Shown here: one piece after another, positions 35,040 through 43,481 of the stretch
How the letters are laid out: each line of letters starts with the position of its first letter
How positions within the stretch are numbered: the stretch's first letter is position 1
Assembly: GCA_039961635.1 (NCBI GenBank)
Contig: JABRWB010000039.1
Coordinates: forward strand, 13,258-77,257
Direction: 5' to 3'
Length of the DNA: 64,000 nt
Source of the DNA: a bacterium
Lineage (GTDB): Bacteria > 4484-113 > JAGGVC01
The notes under the pieces: model-generated
The model's database searches: none
Seen by the model: the letters and a program-made list of their open reading frames with translations, nothing else
Told to the model about the DNA's origin: nothing
Position numbers and translations under genes: made by a program

Positions 35040-35348
35040 ATGGCTGTCAAGCTGAGGCTGTTTAGGGTAGGCAAGAAGAAGCAGTCGTACTTCCGCGTTG
35101 TCGCGAAGGAGCAACGCTCGCCGCGCCAAGGGAAGTATCTGGAGGAAGTCGGTTTCCTTAATCCTCATGCAGATCCGGAGGAAGTTAAGCTCAACTCCGA
35201 GCGCATCCGCTGGTGGCTCGAGCACGGCGCGGAACCTACCGAAACGGTCGCTCGGCTTATCAAGAACCACACCGACGTCCCCATTGCCGCTAAGTACCTT
35301 CCCGGTACTAAAACCGGCAAGGCCCGCAAGGCCGAAGCTGCATCCTAG
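35040..35348 (+). CDS. rpsP: 30S ribosomal protein S16
   Basis: A 102-residue S16, a small-subunit assembly protein. It starts MAVKLRLFRVGKKKQSYFRVV and contains SPRQGKYLEEVGFLNP and the SERIRWWLEHGAEPTETV segment, all typical. The C-terminus is a short Lys/Ala-rich tail. The ribosome binding site is weak (AGGAA next to the ATG). It heads the classic rpsP-khpA-rimM-trmD-rplS-lepB cluster. Confidence 0.97.
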   Translation: MAVKLRLFRVGKKKQSYFRVVAKEQRSPRQGKYLEEVGFLNPHADPEEVKLNSERIRWWLEHGAEPTETVARLIKNHTDVPIAAKYLPGTKTGKARKAEAAS

Positions 35349-35377
35349 TTACGCGCACGGTACAAGGAGGAATTTCG

Positions 35378-35617
35378 ATGACCGATTACAAGGAACTTCT
35401 GATTGCGCTGGTAAGCAAGATCGTTGACAACCCGGACGAGATCAGCGTTCGTGAAGTCGAAGGTGAACGCGCTGCGATCCTGGAACTCCGGGTGAACGAA
35501 AACGACATCGGAAAGGTGATCGGCCGTGAAGGCAGGATCATCAATGCCCTTCGAACGCTGGTCAAGGCGGCCGCTGGGCGGGAAAACAAGCGGATCACCG
35601 TAGAGCTTTTGAGTTGA
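35378..35617 (+). CDS. khpA: KH-domain RNA-binding protein KhpA
   Basis: A 79-residue single KH domain: EISVREVEGERAAILELRV, then the GxxG loop in GKVIGREGRIINALRTLV, ending KRITVELLS. In Gram-positives KhpA dimerises with KhpB (Jag/EloR) and binds many RNAs, affecting cell elongation. The location between rpsP and rimM is conserved across phyla. GGAGG stands ahead of the ATG at 35378. Confidence 0.93.
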   Translation: MTDYKELLIALVSKIVDNPDEISVREVEGERAAILELRVNENDIGKVIGREGRIINALRTLVKAAAGRENKRITVELLS

Positions 35618-35618
35618 C

Positions 35619-36119
35619 ATGCTTGTTGTATTGGGCCGTGTGAAAGGGGCTCACGGGGTCCGTGGTACATTGAAGTGCGAATATGTGACGGACAGACCGG
35701 CCACGCTTCAGGGCTACGCTTACTTCATTCTTAGCGACGAGATTACAGGCGAGGCGGTCATCGTTCGCCATCCAAAAGTGTCGCTTCGCGGAACCGACTT
35801 TTTGTTAAGCACGCCAAGCGTTCCTAATCGAAATGTCGCTTCCGGTATGTCTGGATGGCTGGTGGAAGCGCCGGCGTCGCTTGTGCCTCCCCGCTCGAAT
35901 GGCGAGTTTTTTCCATGGCAGTTGGTGGGACTCTGCACCGTCAATGAAAGCGGGGCCGAGCTTGGGTTCGTGCAAGACGTGTTTTTCACGGCAGCCGGCG
36001 CTGTTCTTCAAATCCAAGGCGTCCGCGGCGAAATACTTTTGGCGTTCTCCGGGGATGCTGTAATCGATGTCGATCTGCCCGGGGGCAGACTGGTGGTGAC
36101 CGACTACGTCGGCAATTAG
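35619..36119 (+). CDS. rimM: 16S rRNA processing protein RimM
   Basis: A 166-residue RimM with the N-terminal RimM barrel (LVVLGRVKGAHGVRGTLKCE, VSLRGTDFLL) and a C-terminal PRC-barrel (FFPWQLVGLCTVNE, then LGFVQDVFFTAAGAVLQI). It helps mature the 30S head, with S19 as a binding partner in E. coli. The ATG starts 1 bp after the khpA stop. The middle segment PSVPNRNVASGMSGWLVEAP is longer than in most homologues. Confidence 0.9.
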   Translation: MLVVLGRVKGAHGVRGTLKCEYVTDRPATLQGYAYFILSDEITGEAVIVRHPKVSLRGTDFLLSTPSVPNRNVASGMSGWLVEAPASLVPPRSNGEFFPWQLVGLCTVNESGAELGFVQDVFFTAAGAVLQIQGVRGEILLAFSGDAVIDVDLPGGRLVVTDYVGN

Positions 36120-36135
36120 TCCCAAGAGCCCTAAA

Positions 36136-36852
36136 ATGAAGATTTACATCGTTACAATCTTTCCCGGGCTGACCGAACAGGTCGGAAAATTCGGAATCGT
36201 CCGGCGCGCCATCGAAGCCGGGAAGCTGCACTTTGAATCTGTAGATCTCAGGAATTACACTACGGACTCCCACCGCAGCGTGGACGACTCGCCGTTCGGA
36301 GGCGGGCCGGGTATGGTATTCCTGCCCGAACCGGTATTTGCAGCCGTCGAAGATGTATACCAGAAGTCGGGCTGCAAGCCGTATGTGGTTTACCTATCCC
36401 CGCAAGGGGAACTGATGAACCAGAGACTTGTGGACGAACTTGCCGGTAAGGAATGCCTGGTGCTGATTGCAGGACGCTACGAGGGAATCGACCAGCGGGT
36501 ACTCGATGTGCTCGTTGACAAGGAAATTTCCTTTGGAGATTACATTCTGTCCGGCGGAGAGCTTCCCGCAATGGCTCTTGTGGACGCGATTGCGAGGAAA
36601 ATACCGGGAGCACTTGGAAATGAAGGAAGCCATGAGTCGGAAAGTTTTTCCAACGGCTTGCTTGACTTCCCGAACTACACGAGGCCGGAGAACTTTCGAG
36701 GATGGCGGGTTCCCGAAATTTTGTTGACCGGGAACAAAGCGACCGTTGAAAGGTGGAGGCGTTGGCAGTCGTTGCGGGTCACGAGAATCAAGCGCCCCGA
36801 CCTGTGGGAAAAGTATTGCCGCAGATTTTTGCGGCCGGAAGTGAACTCATAG
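36136..36852 (+). CDS. trmD: tRNA (guanine37-N1)-methyltransferase
   Basis: A 238-residue TrmD that forms m1G37 and prevents +1 frameshifting. The SPOUT knot parts are LIAGRYEGIDQRVLD and GDYILSGGELPAMALVDA, with the catalytic Asp in LLDFPNYTRPENFRGW and the C-terminal helix RWRRWQSL. The N-terminus (KIYIVTIFPGLTEQ) is standard. It lies 16 bp after rimM. Confidence 0.96.
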   Translation: MKIYIVTIFPGLTEQVGKFGIVRRAIEAGKLHFESVDLRNYTTDSHRSVDDSPFGGGPGMVFLPEPVFAAVEDVYQKSGCKPYVVYLSPQGELMNQRLVDELAGKECLVLIAGRYEGIDQRVLDVLVDKEISFGDYILSGGELPAMALVDAIARKIPGALGNEGSHESESFSNGLLDFPNYTRPENFRGWRVPEILLTGNKATVERWRRWQSLRVTRIKRPDLWEKYCRRFLRPEVNS

Positions 36853-36908
36853 GCGCCTAAGTGCGTCGGATTATTTCAATTGCCGCATTGCGGCAAACGA
36901 GGTGTGCG

Positions 36909-37379
36909 ATGGTTGACAAGGTGTTGGATCACAGCAAGGAAAAGTGGTATCACAAGCTCAAGGCCTATGACGAGGGCTTGAGCAAGGATGAGTTGCCGGA
37001 TATCGTTCCCGGCGATATCGTACGCGTTCACGTGAATATTTATGAAGAAGCGCCGGGCGCGGCCGCCGGTCTTAAGAAGATCCACAGGATAGCCGCAAAA
37101 GGAAAGGAAAAGAAGGAAGAAAAGATCGAGCGCGTCCAGGTTTTTGAAGGCACCGTTATAAGGATTCACGGCAAAGGCCTTTCGCGCACCGTCACCGTTC
37201 GCAAACTTTCCAGCGGAATCGGCGTCGAAAAAACTTGGTTTCTTCATTCTCGAAAGGTTTCCAAAATTGAAGTGCTCAGACATTCCAGGGTAAGGCGCTC
37301 CAAGCTTTACTACCTTCGGGACAGAGTAGGAAAGGCGACATCGCTCAAGGAACGCAGGCGGGAGCCGAAGGCGCAATAG
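36909..37379 (+). CDS. rplS: 50S ribosomal protein L19 with internal insertion
   Basis: About 156 residues against 115-125 in most bacteria. The core is clear: PGDIVRVHVNIYE, then RVQVFEGTVIRIHGKGLSRTVTVRK, GVEKTWFLHSRKVSKIEV and VRRSKLYYLRDRVGKA. The extra length is a basic helical insertion of about 20 residues (GLKKIHRIAAKGKEKKEEK) between the first strand pair and an extended N-terminus. L19 sits at the 30S/50S interface. Start ATG 36909 has GAGGTG upstream; an earlier start at 36861 would add 16 atypical residues. Confidence 0.93.
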   Translation: MVDKVLDHSKEKWYHKLKAYDEGLSKDELPDIVPGDIVRVHVNIYEEAPGAAAGLKKIHRIAAKGKEKKEEKIERVQVFEGTVIRIHGKGLSRTVTVRKLSSGIGVEKTWFLHSRKVSKIEVLRHSRVRRSKLYYLRDRVGKATSLKERRREPKAQ

Positions 37380-37385
37380 TCAGCC

Positions 37386-38264
37386 ATGTTTAAAAAGCGC
37401 GCACCAAAGGAACAGAGCAGTCGGCCCAAGGTGGAATTCAATCCCAGCCGCATCCGCTCCAATGGCACAAGCAAGTCCGGAATGCGGATAACCTATCCTG
37501 CGCCACTTTCCAAACCCGACACTGTGAAAATTTCGCGCGGCAGCTTTTCCGCAAAAGAAATCATCCGGTCGGTAACCCTCCCGCCCGGTCAAAGTGAGTA
37601 TTCCCTGGAAATCGTCAGCGCTTCGCGGCCGGGAATCTGCCGCATTTCAAGCGACCAAGGAGTCCGGGCAGAGCTTGCGTTTTATCCGAGCCATTTCCAA
37701 GCCGTAATATACGACTGGATACCCACATTGGTAATGGCGCTTTTAATCGCGCTTTTCTTGAGAAGCTACGTTGTGGCCGCATTTTACATTCCCAGCAAGT
37801 CAATGGAGCCGACACTTTTGGTTCACGACCGGCTTATCGCCGATAAGCTTTCGTTTTCACTTAAATTCGGAGAACTGAAGCGCGGTGATGTTGTGATCTT
37901 TCATCCACCGCCCGAAGCCGGAGCGAATCAAATTGAAAAAGACTATATAAAGCGCGTAATCGGGCTTCCGGGGGATACGGTTGCGGTGCACGATGGTACC
38001 GTATGGGTAAATGGCGTGGCGCTTGACGAGCCGTATATTCAGTCTCCGCCGGATTATTACCTTGAAGAGCAAATTGTTCCTTCCGACAGCGTATTTGTGC
38101 TCGGCGACAACAGGAACAACTCAAAGGACAGCCATGCCTGGGGTTTCCTGCCGATAAAAAACATCCAGGGACGTGCACTGTTTATATTTTGGCCGCCGGG
38201 AAGGATAGGTTTGATAACTCATGGCGGCGGCAACGCACCCGAAACCGGGGCTTTCGCCAACTAG
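37386..38264 (+). CDS. lepB: Signal peptidase I with N-terminal extension
   Basis: A 292-residue type I signal peptidase. The catalytic domain starts near residue 108 with a transmembrane segment (IPTLVMALLIALFLRSYVV), then the nucleophile Ser in YIPSKSMEPTLLVHD, the general-base Lys in IKRVIGLPGDTV and the conserved VLGDNRNNSKDSHAWGFLP. About 105 residues precede the membrane segment (PKVEFNPSRIRS through ELAFYPSHFQ); they look like a soluble cytoplasmic domain with beta strands and match nothing I know. The gene closes the rpsP cluster. Confidence 0.92.
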   Translation: MFKKRAPKEQSSRPKVEFNPSRIRSNGTSKSGMRITYPAPLSKPDTVKISRGSFSAKEIIRSVTLPPGQSEYSLEIVSASRPGICRISSDQGVRAELAFYPSHFQAVIYDWIPTLVMALLIALFLRSYVVAAFYIPSKSMEPTLLVHDRLIADKLSFSLKFGELKRGDVVIFHPPPEAGANQIEKDYIKRVIGLPGDTVAVHDGTVWVNGVALDEPYIQSPPDYYLEEQIVPSDSVFVLGDNRNNSKDSHAWGFLPIKNIQGRALFIFWPPGRIGLITHGGGNAPETGAFAN

Positions 38265-38403
38265 CCCGGTCCTGTTTTTGCCGCTCAAATCTCATTTGGA
38301 AACATTACCCCGTAACGCGTCCTCCGTTGATTGACCAATCCCGATAGGTTTGCGATAATTCACGTGCGGGCCGAGCGCCCGCGCAATCTCGCCGGAGGGG
38401 AAG

Positions 38404-39396
38404 ATGACCCTGATTCTTTCGCGCACAGACGTCCAGGAGCTTCTGGACATGCACACGACGATTGAAATTCTCGAACCCGCGTTCGCGTCGTTGTCCGCGG
38501 GGAAGGCGGTGATGCCGACGCGTACCCCGATAAAGGTTGAAGACGAAGGCGGTCTCGCCCTTTTCATGCCCGCGCTTATTCCCGATCTTGGCGCACTCGG
38601 TGCGAAAATCGTCACGGTTTACAAGGAAAATCCGTCCAAGTTCGGTATTCCAAACGTGCTCGGAACGATTGTGCTTCTCGATAAAGCGTCCGGCGACCCG
38701 GTTTGCATAATGGAAGGCGGATTTCTGACGGCGATGCGCACAGGCGGCGCGAGCGGCGTCGCGACAAAACACATGGCTCGCGCGGATTCGAAGGTGCATG
38801 TCGTATTCGGAACCGGCGTACAGGCGCGCACGCAGGCCTGGGCGGTTGCGGCCGCCGCGCAGGGGCTGCAAAAATGCATCGTCCACAGCTTGGATCCGCC
38901 GGAAATGAAACACCAATTCGCCGAGGGGATATTAAAGCTGACGGGGATTCAAACATCGGTCGCGGAAAGCGCAGAAGCCGCTACGCGTGAAGCGGACATT
39001 CTCACTCTCGCGACAAGCTCGGCCGAGCCTGTAATTTCGGCCGACTGGCTTAAGCCCGGGGTGCACATCAACGGCATCGGCAGCCACACCGCGAACATGC
39101 GCGAGATAGATACCGAAACGGTGGTCAGATCTCGCATCGTCTGCGACCACGTTGCTTCCTGCAAGGCGGAAGCCGGCGATTTCATCATTCCGGCAAACGA
39201 GGGTAAATGGAACTGGAATGCGGTCGTCGGGGAGCTTGGGGAAGTTGTCTCTGGCAAAGTTGACGGACGCACATCCAACGACGAAATCACGCTCTTTAAG
39301 AGCGTGGGACTGGCAATTCAAGATTTAAGCGTTGCTCGCGCCGTGTTTCAGAAGGCGCTGGAAAAGGGCCGCGGGTTGAATTTCAATTTCCGGTGA
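38404..39396 (+). CDS. Ornithine cyclodeaminase/alanine dehydrogenase family enzyme
   Basis: A 330-residue NAD(P)-dependent enzyme of the OCD/mu-crystallin family. It shows LALFMPALIPDLGALGAKIVTVYKENP (substrate lobe, with Lys in GAKIV), MEGGFLTAMRTGGASGVATK, the Rossmann motif VVFGTGVQARTQAW and GIGSHTANMREID. It could be an archaeal-type alanine dehydrogenase, ornithine cyclodeaminase or imine reductase; the sequence does not decide. GGAGG lies 6 nt ahead of the ATG at 38404. It is followed by the convergent kinase gene after 1 bp. Confidence 0.85.
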   Translation: MTLILSRTDVQELLDMHTTIEILEPAFASLSAGKAVMPTRTPIKVEDEGGLALFMPALIPDLGALGAKIVTVYKENPSKFGIPNVLGTIVLLDKASGDPVCIMEGGFLTAMRTGGASGVATKHMARADSKVHVVFGTGVQARTQAWAVAAAAQGLQKCIVHSLDPPEMKHQFAEGILKLTGIQTSVAESAEAATREADILTLATSSAEPVISADWLKPGVHINGIGSHTANMREIDTETVVRSRIVCDHVASCKAEAGDFIIPANEGKWNWNAVVGELGEVVSGKVDGRTSNDEITLFKSVGLAIQDLSVARAVFQKALEKGRGLNFNFR

Positions 39397-39397
39397 C

Positions 39398-41731
39398 TCA
39401 ATCGTTTTGCTGCTCGCACGGTGGTTTGTCCAGTGCTTCGCGCACCTTGCGAAGCAAGAGGTCGGGATTATACGGCTTGGCCAACATCTCCACTCCGAGT
39501 TCCCGCGCAAGCCTGATTTGCGGTGTTTCAGCGCTGTAACCGCTGGCAAGCAGCGCCCTGACTTGGGGTTTGATGCCGCGTATTCTGTCCAAAGCGTCCG
39601 GACCTCCAATGCCCGGCATGACAACATCTAGGATAACCAAATCTATCTTGTCGGCGTTTTCTTGGTAAATTCGAACCGCTTCCAATCCATTCGCCGCCGT
39701 CAGGACTTTATAGCCCTTGTTTGTTAGCAACCTGACCGCCATGTTCTGAAGCAGTTTTTCATCCTCCGCAACCAAAACAGTTTCATTTCCGCCCCGTATC
39801 TGCTCCTCTATTTTAGTTCCCACGCTGGATGCGCTTCGCTCCACAATCGGGAAATAAACCTTTACTGTGGTTCCCTTTCCTTCTTCGCTGTATATGTGAA
39901 CAAAGCCGTTGTGCTGCGAAACTATGCCGTGCACCGACGCAAGACCCAGCCCGGTTCCTTTCCCGACCTCTTTCGTTGTAAAAAACGGCTCGAAAACGTG
40001 CTCCATCACTTCACGCGACATGCCAAATCCGCTGTCGGACACAGTCATCAGGACGTAGCGGCCGGGCGGCGACCAAGGGTGAGACTCGTTGTAAACGCCG
40101 TTGATTACAATGTTCTCCGTTTCTATCGTCAGCCGACCGCCGTTCGGCATCGCATCGCGCGCATTGGTGGCAAGATTTAGCACGACTTGCTCAACCTGAC
40201 TTGGATCCGCGTGGATCTTGCCCAGGCGGTGACCGAATATTACTTCGAGTTCGATGTTTTCTCCGATAACGCGCTTAAGAAGTTTCGTGGTGGATTCCAG
40301 CAGATTATTCAAATCCAAGTCTACGGGATCCAATATTTGCCGTCGGCTGAACGCGAGTATGCGCGAGGTCAAATCCGCGGCGCGCTGGGCGGCCGAGCGG
40401 ATTTCCTCAAGATCGGTAAAAACTTGGCTCGCAGGATCCAGATTGGCCATAGCCAGCTCCGCAAAGCCCAAAATCCCGGTAAGCAGGTTGTTGAAATCGT
40501 GCGCAATTCCGCCCGCAAGTTGGCCTATCGCTTCAAGTGTTTGAGATTGCAAAAGCTGATTTTCCAACAGCTTTCGGCCTGTCACGTCGCGGACAACCGC
40601 CGTTGCAAAATCCTTTTCCCCTGACCTGCGATGGGTAAGCGACAACTCGATAGCGAACTCCGTGCCATCTTTGTTTATACCCTCAATTTCCACAGGCTTT
40701 TTGGAAAAGGCCTGCTTCCCGAATTCCGGGAGCCGTTTAAACTGCTCTTCCAACCTCCCCCGATATCTGATCGGCAAAAGCTCGGCAAGGCTTTTGCCTA
40801 TCAACTCGTTCTCCGCGTACCCGAATATCTTTTCAGCCGCGGAATTGCATAATTCGATAGTCATATCGTCTTTGCACGACAAAATCGCGTCGGACGATGA
40901 GGAAATGATGCTTTTGAATTTTTCGCCGCTTTCAATCAGCAACCGCTCCGCGCGCTTGCGTTCGGTTATCACGTCGAAAATCGCGACAAAGTGCTCTTTT
41001 TGAGGGCTGTAAACCGAAACCGCGAACCACATGTCAAGCGACTTTACGTAGGTTTCAAAGACCTCGGGAACTCCGGAACTGGCCACCCTGCCGTATATTT
41101 CAAAAAGCTCGGGATCGGTTTCCCTTATGCCGGGAATCACTTCCGTCACCCGTTTCCCAACAACGTTTTTTAGCCCGGTTAGTTTTTCGAACGCATCATT
41201 AACCGCCAAGTAAACAAAATCCTCCGGAACTCCGTTTTCATAAACCATGCGGCAATATGCGAAACCGTTGAGCATATGTGTAAAAAGCGAATGATAAAGT
41301 CTTTCGCTTTCAATCAACTCGGACTCGGTTTTAATCACGTCCGTCAAATCTACGGAGAGCATCAAAACGAGTTTTTCTCCGGATTCGCCCTCGATGCGCT
41401 GCTTCAGGGTTCGGTATTTCCGGGTTTCGCCGTTTTTGTGAGTGACGTTTTCCAATGCCAGCAGGGGCTGACCATTTGATATTACCTGCCTGTCTTCCGC
41501 CAGCCATTTTTCCACAAGCGGCTGCGACCAGCCGGTCTGGATGGAAAGTTCCTTAACGCGCTTTCCCTCCAATTGCGATGGCGACATTCCAAAAAAACCC
41601 GCATATTTTGCGTTGGCTAGGATTATCCTGCCGTCCGCGTCGCGGACAGCAATGATATCCGGACTGGCGTCGATGATATGTCGCAGGAACGTATCGCCGT
41701 TCCCGCTCAAAGTTTTTTTGTTCGCTGTCAA
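39398..41731 (-). CDS. Hybrid histidine kinase with three PAS domains and a receiver
   Basis: A 777-residue cytoplasmic sensor with no transmembrane segment. PAS domains lie at about 14-135 (DASPDIIAVRDADGRII), 145-258 and 270-386 (SSSDAILSCKDDMTIELCN). The HisKA motif GIAHDFNNLLTGILGF carries His411, followed by an HATPase domain (NLATNARDAMPNGG, DSGFGMSREV, GKGTGLGLASVHG) and a receiver domain with Asp in LVILDVVMPG. The HDFNNLL motif is typical of hybrid kinases. Start is TTG 41731, with a TATAAT box at 41777-41782 upstream. Signal and output are unknown. Confidence 0.9.
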   Translation of the reverse strand: MTANKKTLSGNGDTFLRHIIDASPDIIAVRDADGRIILANAKYAGFFGMSPSQLEGKRVKELSIQTGWSQPLVEKWLAEDRQVISNGQPLLALENVTHKNGETRKYRTLKQRIEGESGEKLVLMLSVDLTDVIKTESELIESERLYHSLFTHMLNGFAYCRMVYENGVPEDFVYLAVNDAFEKLTGLKNVVGKRVTEVIPGIRETDPELFEIYGRVASSGVPEVFETYVKSLDMWFAVSVYSPQKEHFVAIFDVITERKRAERLLIESGEKFKSIISSSSDAILSCKDDMTIELCNSAAEKIFGYAENELIGKSLAELLPIRYRGRLEEQFKRLPEFGKQAFSKKPVEIEGINKDGTEFAIELSLTHRRSGEKDFATAVVRDVTGRKLLENQLLQSQTLEAIGQLAGGIAHDFNNLLTGILGFAELAMANLDPASQVFTDLEEIRSAAQRAADLTSRILAFSRRQILDPVDLDLNNLLESTTKLLKRVIGENIELEVIFGHRLGKIHADPSQVEQVVLNLATNARDAMPNGGRLTIETENIVINGVYNESHPWSPPGRYVLMTVSDSGFGMSREVMEHVFEPFFTTKEVGKGTGLGLASVHGIVSQHNGFVHIYSEEGKGTTVKVYFPIVERSASSVGTKIEEQIRGGNETVLVAEDEKLLQNMAVRLLTNKGYKVLTAANGLEAVRIYQENADKIDLVILDVVMPGIGGPDALDRIRGIKPQVRALLASGYSAETPQIRLARELGVEMLAKPYNPDLLLRKVREALDKPPCEQQND

Positions 41732-41776
41732 TTCCCGGCCCCGGCAAAACGCTTTATTTGGGCATCAGCCTCGGGC

Positions 41777-41782
41777 ATTATA
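41777..41782 (-). promoter_or_regulatory. -10 box upstream of the hybrid histidine kinase gene
   Basis: The minus strand reads TATAAT, about 46 nt before the TTG start. No clear -35 hexamer is visible. It faces away from the -10 box of the gene at 41869. Confidence 0.4.
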
Positions 41783-41856
41783 TAGCCAAATGCGAGGTTT
41801 GAAAAGTGAGTATTTGCGTCGCGGAATGTTACGCGAAGCCCTTTTAAAGAGGCTGC

Positions 41857-41862
41857 TATAAT
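41857..41862 (+). promoter_or_regulatory. Extended -10 box of the leaderless TIM-barrel gene
   Basis: TATAAT preceded by TGC (extended -10) ends 6 nt before the GTG at 41869. There is no ribosome binding site, so the transcript is probably leaderless. Confidence 0.5.
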
Positions 41863-41868
41863 GCCGCG

Positions 41869-42531
41869 GTGCTATTGATCGCCAGCCTTCCCGCAAACGA
41901 CGCCGCTCTTGCGAAAGCGGCCGCCGGCAACGGCGCGGATATGGTCAAAATCCACCTGAACGTAACCCACCGGGCCAGCGGGACGCTTTTCGGCGGATGG
42001 AACGAGGAAAAGCCGCGGATTCAGGCTGTGCTTGACGCTGTGAATATCCCCGTCGGCGTCATGCCCGGCAGCGAAGTCGTCGCGGGCAGGGAAGACTGGA
42101 ACGAAATGCTTGACGCTGGAATTTCATTCTTTGACATTTATGCGCACCATATGCCCGCATGGATGTGGCGGCTGCCGATAAAGAAGATGCCTGCGATTGC
42201 CGAAATTCCCTCATCACCGGTTCTGATGAACATCTGCCGCGGCGCGTACAATTCCGCCGCGGACTGGCTTGAAGCGAGCATCATCAACCCCGAAGATTAC
42301 GGGAAACCACTAAACGCGGAAGACCTGGCGAAATACCGGTGGATTTGCGAGTGCGTGGATACTCCCGTTGTGATTCCGACTCAAAAAGCCATCTCGCCGC
42401 TCGATCTGCCCGCGCTTGCCGAAGCCGGAGTAGCGGCCATAATGGTTGGAAAAATCGTAACAGGCGACACCGTCGCCTCGCTCGGTAAGGCGGTTGCGGA
42501 ATTCCGCAAGGCCGCGGACGAAATAAAATGA
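41869..42531 (+). CDS. Putative TIM-barrel phosphate-binding enzyme, family unknown
   Basis: A 220-residue protein with regular beta/alpha units: LLIASLPANDAALAKAA, ADMVKIHLNV, VNIPVGVMPGS, AGISFFDIYAHHMP, TPVVIPTQKAI and AGVAAIMVGKIVTGDT, ending with a typical barrel phosphate-binding turn (GVAAIMVGKI). This resembles the KDPG aldolase, IGPS and thiamine-phosphate-synthase superfamilies, but no catalytic signature can be named. Its stop codon overlaps the start of the lipid kinase gene (ATGA), so the two may act in one pathway. Start is GTG 41869. Confidence 0.55.
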   Translation: MLLIASLPANDAALAKAAAGNGADMVKIHLNVTHRASGTLFGGWNEEKPRIQAVLDAVNIPVGVMPGSEVVAGREDWNEMLDAGISFFDIYAHHMPAWMWRLPIKKMPAIAEIPSSPVLMNICRGAYNSAADWLEASIINPEDYGKPLNAEDLAKYRWICECVDTPVVIPTQKAISPLDLPALAEAGVAAIMVGKIVTGDTVASLGKAVAEFRKAADEIK

Positions 42532-43460
42532 GGAATTTCCGCGACGGGGCGCGGAAAAAACCGCCCTGCCCTTTTCCGGCGAAAGCGAAAGACCTGGACG
42601 TCCTTATATTCATCAAGCCCGCGCAGCTTCCGCTCAAGCCGGAAATCGAAAAACATGCGCGCAAAGTATTCCACCGCGCTAATACGGTTTGCCCCGAAGA
42701 CCTGGACCAGCTCGAAAAAACTGCGTCTCGCGCCGCGGGCAGCTTCAACCTGATAATGGCCGCCGGCGGAGACGGAACGCTTAACCGCATCGTCAACGCG
42801 CTGGATACGGCGAAGTGCGGAATAGCTGTTATCGCGCTCGGAAGCGGAAACGACTTCGCCCGCAACTTCCACAATCCGGGCCAGCTGCGGGACAAGCTAA
42901 CAATGTTCGAAGGCGCGGAATGGCGCGCGGTTGATTTGTGCAAGGCCGGGCCGTATTACTACATCAACTCCGGCGGGATCGGCCTGGACGCGGCCACGCT
43001 TGCGACGCGCGAAAAATCGCGCGGCAAGTTTCTGCGCGATTACAACATCGCGTTCCTGCGCACGCTGCCGCGGCTATCCGCGCTCGAATGCCGCGCATCG
43101 CTGGATGGCGCGGACGTTTCGGGCAGATACCTTTGGGCGCTCGCAATGAACAACCGCGAAATCGGCGGCGGGATGCTGGCCGCTCCGGATGCTCGGATTG
43201 ACGACGGACTTTTCGACGTCTTGCTTGTAGGCGACATTCCGAAAATCAGGCTTGGAGTGCTTCTCCCGCTGATCCACAAGGGAACGCACGTCCGCCATCC
43301 CGCGGTGAAATACGTTCAAGGCAAGTCGCTTTCGATTGAGCTTCCCGGCGCGATAAAACACCTTGCGCTCGACGGAGAGCTTTACTTCACGTCCGAATCC
43401 AAAATCGAATTCCGCGTGCTTCCGGGCGCGGCATGGGTGTTCGGGGCGTTCGTGCGATAG
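42528..43460 (+). CDS. Diacylglycerol/sphingosine-type lipid kinase, DagK/YegS family
   Basis: A 310-residue lipid kinase. The nucleotide-binding motif is MAAGGDGTLNRIVNAL, followed by IALGSGNDFARNF and the second-domain segment INSGGIGLDAATLATREK; a C-terminal LDGELYF closes the active site as in DgkB and YegS. These enzymes phosphorylate diacylglycerol or related lipids at the inner face of the membrane. A Pro/Lys-rich stretch of about 25 residues precedes the domain. It is translationally coupled to the TIM-barrel gene. Confidence 0.83.
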   Translation: MRNFRDGARKKPPCPFPAKAKDLDVLIFIKPAQLPLKPEIEKHARKVFHRANTVCPEDLDQLEKTASRAAGSFNLIMAAGGDGTLNRIVNALDTAKCGIAVIALGSGNDFARNFHNPGQLRDKLTMFEGAEWRAVDLCKAGPYYYINSGGIGLDAATLATREKSRGKFLRDYNIAFLRTLPRLSALECRASLDGADVSGRYLWALAMNNREIGGGMLAAPDARIDDGLFDVLLVGDIPKIRLGVLLPLIHKGTHVRHPAVKYVQGKSLSIELPGAIKHLALDGELYFTSESKIEFRVLPGAAWVFGAFVR

Positions 43461-43481
43461 CCGCTCGCGAAATGGATCTAA

